Translations under genes and position numbers: made by a program
Shown: piece by piece, positions 9,241 through 20,140 of the stretch
How positions within the stretch are numbered: the stretch's first letter is position 1
Layout: each line of letters starts with the position of its first letter
Notes under the pieces: model-generated
Databases searched by the model: none
What the model saw: only the letters and a program-made list of their open reading frames with translations
What the model was told of the DNA's origin: nothing
DNA from: Thermodesulfobacteriaceae bacterium
Lineage (GTDB): Bacteria; Desulfobacterota; Thermodesulfobacteria; Thermodesulfobacteriales; Thermodesulfobacteriaceae
Length of the DNA stretch: 64,000 bases
Reading direction: 5' to 3'
Assembly (NCBI GenBank): GCA_025062245.1
Contig: JANXAD010000001.1
Span: 1-64,000, forward strand

Positions 9241-10770
9241 TTAAAAATTTTTAAGTTTTTTCATAACAGTAGGAAAAAGATTTCTATTGACATGGGGAAA
9301 AAAAAGGGCTCCAGTTAAAAGTTGCATGAATCTTGGTTCTACATTGAGTTCAAGATAGGTTATGGTTTCCATAATTTTTTTTATCTCTTTAAGGTTAGCT
9401 TCTTTTAAAAATTTTAAAGCACCCTTTCCAGCTGCATTTCCTAAGGGATAGGCCTTATTTAGAGCCTCTTCTGGAAGCATTCCTATATCTACCGCAGCTT
9501 CAACTTTAATGTGATTACCAAAACTTCCTGCTATGTAAAATCCCTCTACTTCGTCAAAGCTTATACCAAGCTTTTCACAAAGTAAACTTAAAATGGTATA
9601 CATAGCACCTTTAGAACGAATAAAACTTCTGACTTCGGAAGCTTTTATGTAAATAGGTTTTCCTGTAGCACTTTCTTCAGGAGGCACTACTATAAAAGCC
9701 TTCTCTTCATTTATTTCGGTAAATCTTTCAGGAAAAGATTGAAGGTTAAACTTGCCTTCAGGAGTTAAAATTCCCTTAATAAAAAGTTCTGCCATAAGTT
9801 CTATTACTCCGGAACCACAAATTCCAACTGGCTTTTGAGTTCCTATGGTTTGGTATTCTATCTTTTTAACTTGGGGATAAATTTTAATACTTTCAATGGC
9901 TCCGTCTTTGGCTTGACATCCGCAGTCAAAAATTCCGCCCTCTAAAGCTGGACCAGCTGCTCCTGCACAGGCTAACAAAAAATCTTTATTTCCCAAAACT
10001 ACCTCAGCATTGGTTCCCACATCTATAAAAAAACTCATCCTTTCCCTTTTGTAAATCTCAGAAAAATATAAACCTGCCACTAAGTCTCCTCCAAAATAAG
10101 TTCCAGCAGAAGGAAAAACAAAAATTCTACCCTCAGGATGAATCTCAAAACCCACCTCCTCCTTTTTAAAAATTCCATACCAGTTAGCACAGGGAACATA
10201 AGGCTCAACAAAAAGGTAATTTACCGGAAGACCTAAAACAAAGTGACTCATAGCAGTATTCCCACAAAGACTTACATAAAAAATAGAAGCCCCATCTATC
10301 TCCCTTAACTCTCGATTAATACTTTCTAAGGTAATTTCTCTTATATAGTTAAGATTTTCCTCTTTTTTAGCTAAATGAAGTCTGGTAAGAATGTCTTCTC
10401 CCATAGGAATTTGGGGATTTAAAATAGAATACTCTTTTATAATCTTTTTTTCTAAAAAATTATAAAGGTAAAAGGCAATAGAAGTGCTTCCAAGGTCAAT
10501 GGCTACCCCTAAAACCCTTTCAGGCTTCTTTGAAAAGATTTCACTTACTATCCATCCCTCTTCTTCCTTTACTAATATTACCCATACCTTGTGGCCTCCT
10601 TCTCTTAAAACCTGAGGTAACTTTCTTAAAACATACAGGGAAATTTTTAAAAAGCTCTCTCCTAAAACTTTTTTTAAAGCCTTTAAAAGTCTTTCTGAAT
10701 CAAAATTAGCCTTTCCTAAAACTGGTTTTTCCACCTCTAACTCTAAAATCCTTACGGCCGATTCTTTCAT
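9241..10770 (-). CDS. ASKHA-type DUF4445 protein, possible corrinoid-activation (RACE-like) ATPase
   Basis: 509 aa from the ATG at 10770, which overlaps the archease stop as ATGA; a TTG 27 bases earlier would add nine residues with a CxxC. An actin/Hsp70-type ATPase fold is visible: phosphate-1 GVAIDLGSTSIAFYLY, phosphate-2 FFIDVGTNAEVVLG, and FYIAGSFGNHIKVEAAVDIG near the C-terminus. This arrangement matches proteins that reductively reactivate corrinoid cofactors. The N-terminal 2Fe-2S ferredoxin domain of classical RamA/RACE proteins is absent, so the electron route, and even the substrate, is uncertain. No corrinoid methyltransferase is nearby. Confidence 0.7.
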   Translation of the reverse strand: MKESAVRILELEVEKPVLGKANFDSERLLKALKKVLGESFLKISLYVLRKLPQVLREGGHKVWVILVKEEEGWIVSEIFSKKPERVLGVAIDLGSTSIAFYLYNFLEKKIIKEYSILNPQIPMGEDILTRLHLAKKEENLNYIREITLESINRELREIDGASIFYVSLCGNTAMSHFVLGLPVNYLFVEPYVPCANWYGIFKKEEVGFEIHPEGRIFVFPSAGTYFGGDLVAGLYFSEIYKRERMSFFIDVGTNAEVVLGNKDFLLACAGAAGPALEGGIFDCGCQAKDGAIESIKIYPQVKKIEYQTIGTQKPVGICGSGVIELMAELFIKGILTPEGKFNLQSFPERFTEINEEKAFIVVPPEESATGKPIYIKASEVRSFIRSKGAMYTILSLLCEKLGISFDEVEGFYIAGSFGNHIKVEAAVDIGMLPEEALNKAYPLGNAAGKGALKFLKEANLKEIKKIMETITYLELNVEPRFMQLLTGALFFPHVNRNLFPTVMKKLKNF

Positions 10771-11201
10771 ACATCTACCACACACTGAGCTACCCAAAAA
10801 TGATTTTCCTTTTCTACCTTGGCTAAGGTAAAAGTTGCTCCCTTCACTTCAACTCCATAACCAAACTTTTGAGGCTCAAACTTTGTTCCATAAATAAAAC
10901 CTCTCAAAAAATAACCTCCCTCCTGTAGATCAATTTTTCCTTTAAATTCAAAAAACAAAATTCCTTCTAAATAGGTATAGGTTAAAACTTTATTTATGTA
11001 ACTTACCAAAAGTTCATCTAAGAACTCTGCTGAAACTTCGATCTCCACTTCACATTTAAGTTCTAAGGCTTCTAAAAAAACTTCCTCTATTAGTAAAGAC
11101 GCTAAGGCTTTCAAAATATTAGAAAAGGCCTCCTCTAAAGTCTGGCCCCTTCCTCTTATGCCTATATCTGCTAAATGTTCAAAGGTTTCAAAAAGTTTCA
11201 T
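10767..11201 (-). CDS. Archease
   Basis: 144 aa from the ATG at 11201, where the family N-terminus begins (MKLFETFEHLADIGIRGRG); the longer frame adds a non-conserved 17-residue tail. Archease is a small metal-binding protein that helps guanylylate the RNA ligase RtcB and gives it multiple turnover. The conserved HLADIGIRGRG segment, the LEEAFSNILKAL helix and the C-terminal VKGATFTLAKVEK strand are visible. No rtcB is present in the window. It overlaps the DUF4445 gene by four bases. Confidence 0.85.
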   Translation of the reverse strand: MKLFETFEHLADIGIRGRGQTLEEAFSNILKALASLLIEEVFLEALELKCEVEIEVSAEFLDELLVSYINKVLTYTYLEGILFFEFKGKIDLQEGGYFLRGFIYGTKFEPQKFGYGVEVKGATFTLAKVEKENHFWVAQCVVDV

Positions 11202-11571
11202 AGTTTTTTTTAATTCTTTTTTATAAGAAACTTTTGAAACTCTAAATTCCACAAACCCATCTCTTAATTCTCTCTACCTGATATCCTTTCTTACTACCTA
11301 AACCTTTCTCTTGTCTATATTAGGTCTTCCCACTTATCAACTCAAATTCCTTACCTCCTATAGGTCTTCCTCTCAAGTTCCTTAAAACCTTCACCATATA
11401 TCCTTATATTTTCCAGTGATTGGCAAAATCTACCTATAGTTAAAAGATCTAACACCTCCTTTTCTTAGGCAAGCCCTAACAACTTTAGATACCTTCTGCC
11501 ATTTTTTCTATAATCTTATCTTAAAATCTTCTTTAAACTCTTCAATTTTACCAAGGTCTCCTTTACGATTT
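11202..11571. other. Gene-free stretch, possibly decayed coding sequence
   Basis: No intact reading frame is found. The minus strand gives short open pieces broken by stops in all frames, for example KIEEFKEDFKIRL, KKWQKVSKVVRACLRKG and QVERIKRWVCGI, rich in basic residues. This resembles a decayed gene, perhaps a transposase, but no family can be named. The archease promoter and ribosome site must lie at its low-coordinate end. Confidence 0.35.
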
Positions 11572-13953
11572 TTAATTTTTATGATAATTAAATTTAAAAC
11601 AGTGGTCAACCTCTATTAAAGCTGGAATAATTGGAAATAACCAATTTTCTATAAAGTTTTTTCTTTTTTCCCTTTCAGAACAAACTAAAAAATATTCCCT
11701 TTTAGGAAAAAAGTAAAGGGCTCCCTCCTTTTCAGTGGTAACCCAAAAAATTCCCTTAGAATCTAAAAGCTTTATCGTTTCAGGATGGGGAAAATACTTA
11801 CCTCTCCCAGAAACTATAACTATTTGAGGGCCTAATCTTTCTAAAATTTCTCGATCTAATCCCCTATAAGAACCGTGATGGGGAGCTAAAAGAAGTTCTA
11901 CTCTTAAAAGCTCCCCCCTTTCTATCATTCTATAAAATCTAATTACATCTATATCACCCGGTAAAAGAAAAGTTAAACCACTCAGATGTTCCACATAAAC
12001 AACTAAACTTTCTCGGTTGAGCTCTTCATAGGGAACTTTCCCAGGAAAAAGAAATAACTCAAAGGATGAAAAAGAAAGGCCATAGGGATTAGAGATTCTT
12101 TCTGGTAAAAGAAGCAGATTAGCCTTTTCCCAATCCCTTTCCTCAAAGGGGCCAGAGAGCACCCTTTTTACCCAAAATTCCTCCTTAAGAGTTCTTAACC
12201 CTCCACTATGATCTAAATCTGGATGAGAAACAATTATCAATTCAAAATCCCTAATTCCCATCTTTCTTAAAGAGGGAACTAAGTAGATCTTAGTCCAATT
12301 AAAAGAGGAGTTTGAAAAATTAGGTCCTGTATCAAATAAGAAGTAGGAAGATCTAAAAAGGGAGTTTGATTTTAATAAAATAGCATTAGCTTTGCCTACA
12401 TCAAAAACAACAATAAAAAAGATAGAATTATAAATAAGTTCTATCAAAAAATAACAAATGAAAAATAAAGCAAAATGAAAGATATAAAGATGTTTTAGGT
12501 GAAAAATCTTTTTAAACACTAATGTTAAAAAAAGGCTTAAAAATATAGCAAATAGAATTAAATTTACAGATAAATTAGGATAAAAATTTAATTCAAAAAA
12601 GGGAATTTTTATATAAAGTTCAAAAATATGAGCTACAAAGTTTAAAAGAAAAATTGCTATATCTTCTTTTAAAAAGGAAAGAATAGCACCTAAGATAGAA
12701 ATAGGTATAAAAAGAAAACTCCAAATGGGAGTAGCTATTAAATTATTAATTGGCATAGCTATAGGAAAAAATCCTGTATAATAGATTAAAAAAGGAAAGG
12801 TTAAAAAACTTATCAACCATGAAATAAAAAAAGCTTTTAAAATTTTTAAAATTAAATCTCTAAAAAGTATTTCTATCTTAAATTTTTCTATCCATAAATT
12901 AAAGATTCTATTTCCTAATATAATTCCTAAGGTAGAGATAACGGAAAGTTGAAAAGAAAGGTTTCCGACTAAATAGGGTTCAAAAATTAATATTAGAGTT
13001 ACTCCCCATAAAAGAATAATAAAAGAGGTAGTTTTAACTAAAAGAAGTTTAGAAAATACAAAAAGAATTAATAAGATAAAAGCTCTTAAAGCTGAAGGAC
13101 AAAATCCTGAAAAAAGAAGAACTAAAAAGGCACCAGGTAAGGCTAAAAAATAAGAAAATAATTGAACCGGATAACCTAACTTTAAAAAAGGTGTATGACT
13201 AAGTATTACTTTAATTATTTTGTAAAAAATAAGATAAAGTACGGCTAAATTAAAACCAGAAATGGCTAAATGGTGATAGAGTCCCTGAGTTTTTAGTTTC
13301 TCTATGTATTCCTGAGGAAGATTGACCTCTACTCCTAAAACTAAGGCTTGAAAAAGACCGCGAGCTAAGGGTTCTAACTTTTCTGAAAATTTTAAAAGCC
13401 TAAAACGAAAGTAGTTTAAATTAAATTCTTCTTCCTTAGCACAAACATACTCTTCCTTTTTCAAAAATCCTAAATCTTCTACTAAACCCATAGCCTTAAG
13501 TCTAAGTTCTCTTTCAGAATAAAAGGGATTAAGATAATCTTGATATTTTTTACTTCCTAAAAAGAGTAAACAATTTTGGCCTGGAAAAAAATTAAGCTTT
13601 TCAGTTTTAAATCTAAAATTTCCTAAATCCTTAGAAAAGGCCAATACTAAATAACCGTTATACCAGGGATTAACTTCCTTTATTTCCACCCAAAATTCTT
13701 CTTTTATTTTCCCCTTTTGAAACCAACCTTTAAAGTAAAAATTTCCTACTTGGTAGAAAAAAACTATTCCCAAAAGGTAAATTAAAAATGTTTTATTTTG
13801 CAGTATTTCTTTAAAAAGAAGGACTATTAACAAGAAGAGAAGAAAAATTATAATCCTAAAGGGAACTTGATAAAAACTTAAGAACAAACCTAAGATAAAG
13901 GAAAGGGATAAAAAGGTAAAGGGAACCTTTTCATAAATAACTTCTTTTACCAA
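11572..13953 (-). CDS. comEC: DNA internalization competence protein ComEC/Rec2
   Basis: About 793 aa, an inner-membrane protein that imports single-stranded DNA during transformation. The N-terminus has hydrophobic helices and a DUF4131-type soluble part, then the Competence-domain multi-helix channel (about 200-480, with YHHLAISGFNLAVLY), and a C-terminal metallo-beta-lactamase domain (VFDVGKANAILL, SHPDLDHSGGL, LAPHHGSY). I prefer the TTG at 13953 because GGAGAGG stands five bases before it; a TTG at 13968 is also possible. Either start overlaps the yggS end. CinA is also in the window. Confidence 0.92.
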   Translation of the reverse strand: MVKEVIYEKVPFTFLSLSFILGLFLSFYQVPFRIIIFLLFLLIVLLFKEILQNKTFLIYLLGIVFFYQVGNFYFKGWFQKGKIKEEFWVEIKEVNPWYNGYLVLAFSKDLGNFRFKTEKLNFFPGQNCLLFLGSKKYQDYLNPFYSERELRLKAMGLVEDLGFLKKEEYVCAKEEEFNLNYFRFRLLKFSEKLEPLARGLFQALVLGVEVNLPQEYIEKLKTQGLYHHLAISGFNLAVLYLIFYKIIKVILSHTPFLKLGYPVQLFSYFLALPGAFLVLLFSGFCPSALRAFILLILFVFSKLLLVKTTSFIILLWGVTLILIFEPYLVGNLSFQLSVISTLGIILGNRIFNLWIEKFKIEILFRDLILKILKAFFISWLISFLTFPFLIYYTGFFPIAMPINNLIATPIWSFLFIPISILGAILSFLKEDIAIFLLNFVAHIFELYIKIPFFELNFYPNLSVNLILFAIFLSLFLTLVFKKIFHLKHLYIFHFALFFICYFLIELIYNSIFFIVVFDVGKANAILLKSNSLFRSSYFLFDTGPNFSNSSFNWTKIYLVPSLRKMGIRDFELIIVSHPDLDHSGGLRTLKEEFWVKRVLSGPFEERDWEKANLLLLPERISNPYGLSFSSFELFLFPGKVPYEELNRESLVVYVEHLSGLTFLLPGDIDVIRFYRMIERGELLRVELLLAPHHGSYRGLDREILERLGPQIVIVSGRGKYFPHPETIKLLDSKGIFWVTTEKEGALYFFPKREYFLVCSEREKRKNFIENWLFPIIPALIEVDHCFKFNYHKN

Positions 13954-14617
13954 AGAGGGCCTCTCCAATTCTTATCAAAGTGGCACCCTCTTCAATAGCT
14001 ACTGAATAGTCCAGACTGGTTCCCATAGATAATTCCCTAAAATCTTCTCCTAAGAAGGGCTTAAACCTTTCAAAAAGTTCTTTAACCTTTTTAAAATAGG
14101 GTCTTACTTCTTCTACCTCCCTTTTATAGGGAGGTAAACTCATAAAACCCTTAATTTTAATCTTTTCTAACTTTAAAACCTCCTCTATAAATTTTTCCAA
14201 ATCTTCAGGGAATACTCCTGCTTTAGACTCCTCTTTACCTACATTTATCTCTATAAATACCAAAACTTCTTTTTTTAGTTTTTCTGCTTGTTTTTGAATT
14301 TCATAGGCTAATTCAAGTCTATCTAAACTTTCAATTACGGAAAACAAATTTAAAGCTTTTTTTACTTTGTTAGTCTGTAATCTTCCTATAAAATGCCACT
14401 CTATGGGGTAGGTTTGTAACTCCTTTATCTTTTTCTCTGCTTCTTGAACATAGTTCTCTCCAAAGAGTTTAATTCCTGCTTCAAAAGCTTCTTTTATTTT
14501 TTCTACAGGTTGAGCTTTGGAGGCTCCAAGGATTTTTATTTCTTCTGGATTTCTACCTATTTTAAGACAAACCTTTTCAATCTTTTCTTTAATTTTTAGG
14601 TAATTCTCTTTAACCAT
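13931..14617 (-). CDS. YggS-family pyridoxal phosphate homeostasis protein
   Basis: 228 aa, full length for the PLPBP/YggS/ProY family, which binds PLP without known catalysis and buffers vitamin B6. Seen: ILGASKAQP with the PLP lysine near residue 34, FGENYVQEA, WHFIGRLQTNKVKK, and the C-terminal LSMGTSLDYSVAIEEGATLIRIGEALFG pattern spread over two motifs. It starts immediately after the cyclo-ligase stop codon and overlaps the beginning of comEC, so the three are probably one transcript. Confidence 0.94.
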   Translation of the reverse strand: MVKENYLKIKEKIEKVCLKIGRNPEEIKILGASKAQPVEKIKEAFEAGIKLFGENYVQEAEKKIKELQTYPIEWHFIGRLQTNKVKKALNLFSVIESLDRLELAYEIQKQAEKLKKEVLVFIEINVGKEESKAGVFPEDLEKFIEEVLKLEKIKIKGFMSLPPYKREVEEVRPYFKKVKELFERFKPFLGEDFRELSMGTSLDYSVAIEEGATLIRIGEALFGKRSYL

Positions 14618-15178
14618 TTAAAAAACTCCTTCTTCCGTTACTACTAAATCAACTCTTTGGTCATGTTCCTCTAAGGGTAATCTTTCAAAAATTTGAAAAG
14701 AAAAAGCCACTCCTACTTTAAGGGCCTTAGTTTGAGCTAAGACTCTATCATAAAATCCTACTCCGTATCCCAATCTTCCTTTATATAAATCAAAGGCTAC
14801 TCCAGGAACAAAAATGAGATCCAATTGAGAAACCTCTATAAGGGGGGCTGAAAGAGGAGGTTCTAAGATCTTAAAAGCTCCGGGTTTTAAATCACTTAAA
14901 GAAAAAATTTGATGAAAGGAAAGTCTTTTTTCTTTAAACCAGGTCTTAGGAAGAAAAACCCTTTTGTTTTTTAAAAACGCCTCTCCTATTAATTCTTCCA
15001 GATTCACTTCCTTATCTATAGCTGAATAAAATCCTATATTTTGTGAAATTAACCAATCTTTTAGGCTCCTTATTTTTTGACAAATTTTTAAACTATTTTC
15101 TTTCCAAAGTAAAAGAGAATATTTCCTTCTTTTTTGAAAGACTAACTTTCTAAAATCAGACTTGCTAATTAAGTTCAT
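14618..15178 (-). CDS. 5-formyltetrahydrofolate cyclo-ligase
   Basis: 186 aa. ATP-dependent enzyme that turns 5-formyl-THF into 5,10-methenyl-THF. Visible are the basic N-terminal RRKYSLLLWKENS segment, FYSAIDKEVNLEEL, the FVPGVAFDLYKGRLGYGVGFYDR substrate loop (in two parts, about 128-150) and the C-terminal DQRVDLVVTEEGVF. Length and motifs fit the family. It stands 58 bases after atpC, separated by a strong hairpin. Confidence 0.94.
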   Translation of the reverse strand: MNLISKSDFRKLVFQKRRKYSLLLWKENSLKICQKIRSLKDWLISQNIGFYSAIDKEVNLEELIGEAFLKNKRVFLPKTWFKEKRLSFHQIFSLSDLKPGAFKILEPPLSAPLIEVSQLDLIFVPGVAFDLYKGRLGYGVGFYDRVLAQTKALKVGVAFSFQIFERLPLEEHDQRVDLVVTEEGVF

Positions 15179-15193
15179 GAAAGGAGTAAGGCC

Positions 15194-15236
15194 ATAGACT
15201 CCTCCCCCCTTTTAAAGGGGGGAGTCTATTTTTTAA
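15194..15236. terminator. Strong GC hairpin after the ATP synthase operon
   Basis: CCCCCC and GGGGGG (15205-15222) form a stem extended, past a three-base bulge, by ATAGACT/AGTCTAT. A T-run (TATTTTTT) follows only on the plus-strand side, although all neighbouring genes are on the minus strand. It probably ends atp transcription or blocks antisense transcription. Confidence 0.55.
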
Positions 15237-15665
15237 CTAACGAGGATGTCCTGCTTTACCTCTTTCGGCAACTAATAAACGAGTTAAAGCTCTTTGCAGA
15301 GCTGCTCTGGCACGAGCATAATCTATTTTTTCTGCTTGAGCGTGAGCTTGTTGAAGTCTTTTTTCAGCTCTTTCTTTGGCTCTTAAAGCCCTTTCCACAT
15401 CTATTTCTTCAGCTTTTTCAGCTGCTTCTACTAAGAAGGTTATTTTATTTTGAGAAACTTCGCAAAAACCTCCACTTATGGCAACCCATTGCACTCTATC
15501 TCCCACTCTATATCTGAGAGGCCCTATTTTTAGAGCTGCTACCATAGGAGCATGATTGGCCATAACTCCAAATTCTCCCATGACTCCTGGAGCAGTAACG
15601 ATATCAACTTCTTCACTTACTACTACTCTATCAGGAGTTATAATTTCTAATAAAATTCTGGCCAT
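15237..15665 (-). CDS. atpC: F1Fo ATP synthase subunit epsilon
   Basis: 142 aa. Central-stalk subunit of F1. The N-terminal beta-sandwich carries the typical ITPDRVVVSEEVDIVTAPG and GEFGVMANHAPMVAALKIG stretches; the C-terminal two-helix hairpin (about 87-142, ALRAKERAEKRLQQA onward) is long enough to act as the inhibitory helix known for the family. It abuts atpD with no spacing and is the last gene of the operon. Confidence 0.96.
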   Translation of the reverse strand: MARILLEIITPDRVVVSEEVDIVTAPGVMGEFGVMANHAPMVAALKIGPLRYRVGDRVQWVAISGGFCEVSQNKITFLVEAAEKAEEIDVERALRAKERAEKRLQQAHAQAEKIDYARARAALQRALTRLLVAERGKAGHPR

Positions 15666-17090
<1,425 letters not shown>

Positions 17091-17132
17091 TTAACCCCCT
17101 TTGAACTTATATATCTATTTTCAAACCTTTCT

Positions 17133-18005
17133 TTATCCTTTTACTAAAGCTTCAGCTCCTCCAACAATATCCATTAATTCCTTCGTAATAGAAGCCTGTC
17201 TGGTTTTGTTAAAAAGAAGGGTAAGCTGTTTTACCATATCTCCACAAGCTCTATTAGCATTGTCCATAGCGGTCATTCTGGCTGCTTGTTCACTTACGGC
17301 AGTCTCTAACATAGCAGAAAAAACTAAAACATTTACATAAAGAGGAAGAATCTGAGGTAGTAAAAGTTCCTCCACAGGTTCATAAAGGTAACTTCCAGAA
17401 ACCTTTTTTTCTTCGGTTTTTTCAAAGGTTAGGGGTATAATCCTTTCTATCTTCGGAATCTGTCTAACTACATTTATAAAGTAACCATAAATTATATACA
17501 CCTCATCCCACTCTCCCGTAATAAAGGCACTCATAGCTGAACGAGCTACTCTGCGGGCATCTTGCATTAAAATCTTACCCATTACCTCCGTATAGGCTTC
17601 CCTAACTTTAGCTCTTTTTCTAAAATAGGTAGCTCCCTTTCTGCCTACACAAATTAATTCTACCTCCTTTCCTTCTCTTTGTAATCTTTGAATAGTTTTT
17701 TCAGTCTCTCTTATTAAATTAGAATTAAAAGCCCCACAGAGCCCTCGGTCTGCACTAATCAAAATTATACCTACCCTCTTAACCTCACGCACTTGAAGAA
17801 GGGCTACTTCCTTAGGATTTAAATCTCCAGAACTTAAAAGTTGTCCTATAACCTCTTCAAATTTATTTCTATAAGGTCTAAAACCTTCCAGTCTTCCCTG
17901 AAGAGAACGCAACTTAGCTGCAGCTACCATATTCATAGCTTTAGTAATTTGACCTATTTTCCTTACCGCCTCTATTTTTCTTCTGATATCACGTAAACCA
18001 GGCAT
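17133..18005 (-). CDS. atpG: F1Fo ATP synthase subunit gamma
   Basis: 290 aa, the rotor subunit. N-terminal helix MPGLRDIRRKIEAVRKIGQITKAMNMVAAAKL (in parts), the central ISADRGLCGAFNSN motif, and the C-terminal helix SRxARMTAMDNANRAC-type segment followed by LTLLFNKTRQASITKELMDIVGGAEAL are all present. Normal size and place between alpha and beta. Confidence 0.97.
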   Translation of the reverse strand: MPGLRDIRRKIEAVRKIGQITKAMNMVAAAKLRSLQGRLEGFRPYRNKFEEVIGQLLSSGDLNPKEVALLQVREVKRVGIILISADRGLCGAFNSNLIRETEKTIQRLQREGKEVELICVGRKGATYFRKRAKVREAYTEVMGKILMQDARRVARSAMSAFITGEWDEVYIIYGYFINVVRQIPKIERIIPLTFEKTEEKKVSGSYLYEPVEELLLPQILPLYVNVLVFSAMLETAVSEQAARMTAMDNANRACGDMVKQLTLLFNKTRQASITKELMDIVGGAEALVKG

Positions 18006-18044
18006 TCTTTTCCTCCAAAATTTCTATTTTAGAACCCCCTCTCT

Positions 18045-19592
18045 TTAAGGAATGGGAACAGGTTCTACATTATATCTTCTCTTAAATTCCTCATTAAATT
18101 CTCTAAAAGCCCTATTCATTTTATCTTCCAATTCAGGACTTATTTCCTTCTTTTCTTTAATTTCCTTGTAGATTTCTGGATATTTATTTTCTACAAATTC
18201 GTAGAGATCCTTTTCATATTGAGCTAATACCTCTAAGGGCATTTCATCTAAGAATCCTCTGGTTCCAGCAAAAAGAATACATACTTGTTTTTCAACTGGT
18301 AAGGGTTGATATTGGGGTTGTTTAAGAACTTCCACCAAGCGGGCTCCTCTATGTAAAACTCTCTGAGTGGCTCTATCAAGTTCTGAACCAAACTGAGCAA
18401 AGGCTGCCAGTTCTCTGTATTGGGCTAACTCAAGTCTTAATCTTCCAGCCACCTGTCTCATAGCCTTAATCTGAGCAGCTCCTCCTACTCGAGAAACTGA
18501 AAGTCCCACATTAATAGCCGGACGAATACCAGCAAAGAAAAGACCTGGTTCTAAATAAATTTGTCCATCCGTAATAGAAATAACATTAGTAGGAATATAA
18601 GCCGATACGTCACCCTGTTGAGTTTCAACTATAGGTAAGGCAGTTAAAGAACCTGCTCCATAGGCATCATCTAACTTAGCAGCCCTTTCTAAAAGTCTGG
18701 AGTGGTTATAAAAAATATCTCCAGGAAAGGCTTCTCTTCCAGGAGGTCTTCTTAAAAGAAGAGAAATCTCACGATATTCAGCAGCTTGCTTAGAGAGGTC
18801 ATCATAAATTACTAAGGCATGTCTTCCTGTATCTCTAAAATATTCTCCCACAGCACATCCAGAATAGGGAGCTATCCACTGAAGGGCTGCCGAATCTGAA
18901 GCACAGGCAGCTACTACCGTAGTATATTCCATAGCTCCATATCTGCGTAAGATATCTACAATACGAGCCACCGTGGACCTTTTTTGTCCAATAGCCACAT
19001 AAATACAATACACATCTGTATCCTTTTGGGCTAAAATAGCATCAATAACAATAGCTGTTTTCCCAGTCTGTCTATCTCCCAGAATTAATTCTCTTTGACC
19101 CCTTCCTATAGGAGTCATAGCATCTATAGCCTTTATCCCGGTGTACATGGGCTCATGAACAGGTTTTCTTCTAATAATTCCAGGAGCTTTCAACTCAATT
19201 CTTCTATATTCCTTAGCTTCAATAGGCCCCTTTCCATCTAAAGGTCTTCCCACAGGATCTATAACTCTTCCTATAACAGATTCTCCCACCGGAATAGATG
19301 CTACCCTTCCTGTTCTTTTAACCACATCTCCTTCCTTAATCTTAGCGTAATCTCCCATAATGGGAACTCCAACATTGTCAAACTCTAAGTTTAGCGCAAT
19401 ACCAACTTCTCCGCTTTCAGGAAACTCAATAAGTTCCATATATTCACAATTTTTTAACCCAAACACACGGGCAATTCCATCACCTACAGAAATAACTATA
19501 CCCATTTCATCTAAATCTATTTTCTTCTCGTACTCCTCAATTCTTTTTTTAATCAGATCACTAATCTCTTCTACTCTAAGTCCTTGCATCAT
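18045..19592 (-). CDS. atpA: F1Fo ATP synthase subunit alpha
   Basis: 515 aa, the non-catalytic nucleotide-binding F1 subunit. P-loop [10 protein letters not shown] near residue 171, and the catalytic-interface arginine region [21 protein letters not shown] around 355-375. The start is ATGATG overlapping the atpH stop; either ATG may be used. Otherwise ordinary. Confidence 0.98.
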   Translation of the reverse strand: MMQGLRVEEISDLIKKRIEEYEKKIDLDEMGIVISVGDGIARVFGLKNCEYMELIEFPESGEVGIALNLEFDNVGVPIMGDYAKIKEGDVVKRTGRVASIPVGESVIGRVIDPVGRPLDGKGPIEAKEYRRIELKAPGIIRRKPVHEPMYTGIKAIDAMTPIGRGQRELILGDRQTGKTAIVIDAILAQKDTDVYCIYVAIGQKRSTVARIVDILRRYGAMEYTTVVAACASDSAALQWIAPYSGCAVGEYFRDTGRHALVIYDDLSKQAAEYREISLLLRRPPGREAFPGDIFYNHSRLLERAAKLDDAYGAGSLTALPIVETQQGDVSAYIPTNVISITDGQIYLEPGLFFAGIRPAINVGLSVSRVGGAAQIKAMRQVAGRLRLELAQYRELAAFAQFGSELDRATQRVLHRGARLVEVLKQPQYQPLPVEKQVCILFAGTRGFLDEMPLEVLAQYEKDLYEFVENKYPEIYKEIKEKKEISPELEDKMNRAFREFNEEFKRRYNVEPVPIP

Positions 19593-20140
19593 AGTAGCAC
19601 CTCTCCTTTTATAGTTTCTTTAATCTTTCTTAGTTGGGTCTTCATACTTCCATCAAAGATTAAATCTCCTATCCTAATTTTAATTCCCCCTATGATACTT
19701 TCATCTAACTTAGGCTCTAAATAAACTTCCTTTTTCAAAAACTCACTTAAAACTCCCTCTAATTCCTTTCTTTCTTCTTCATCTATAGGATAGGCTGTAA
19801 TTAATTCTCCCCTGGCAATGTTAAGCTCTTCATCCACTAATTCACTATAAACTCTGACTATTTCATCAATATACTGAATTCTTCTTTTCTCCACTAACAT
19901 TCTTAAAAATCTCTCTAACTCGGGATCTAAACCCAAAACCTTTAATAAATCATTGATAATTTCCATTTTTAAATCAGGAGGATAAATAGGATTTTGCAAA
20001 GCAGAAAGAACTTCAGGCATACTATCTAAGAGAAGCTTAACTCTTTGTAACTCTTCAGCAAATTGTTTAAATTTACCCAATTCCTTAGCTACTAAAAATA
20101 ACCCTTTAGCATACTTTAAAGCAATTATTGTGCGCCTCAA
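19589..20140 (-). CDS. atpH: F1Fo ATP synthase subunit delta
   Basis: 183 aa. Peripheral-stalk OSCP/delta subunit that joins the b dimer to the top of F1. N-terminal helical bundle ([16 protein letters not shown] onward) and the C-terminal conserved segment [31 protein letters not shown] in parts are visible. Four-base overlaps on both sides show translational coupling with atpF and atpA. Confidence 0.95.
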   Translation of the reverse strand: MRRTIIALKYAKGLFLVAKELGKFKQFAEELQRVKLLLDSMPEVLSALQNPIYPPDLKMEIINDLLKVLGLDPELERFLRMLVEKRRIQYIDEIVRVYSELVDEELNIARGELITAYPIDEEERKELEGVLSEFLKKEVYLEPKLDESIIGGIKIRIGDLIFDGSMKTQLRKIKETIKGEVLL

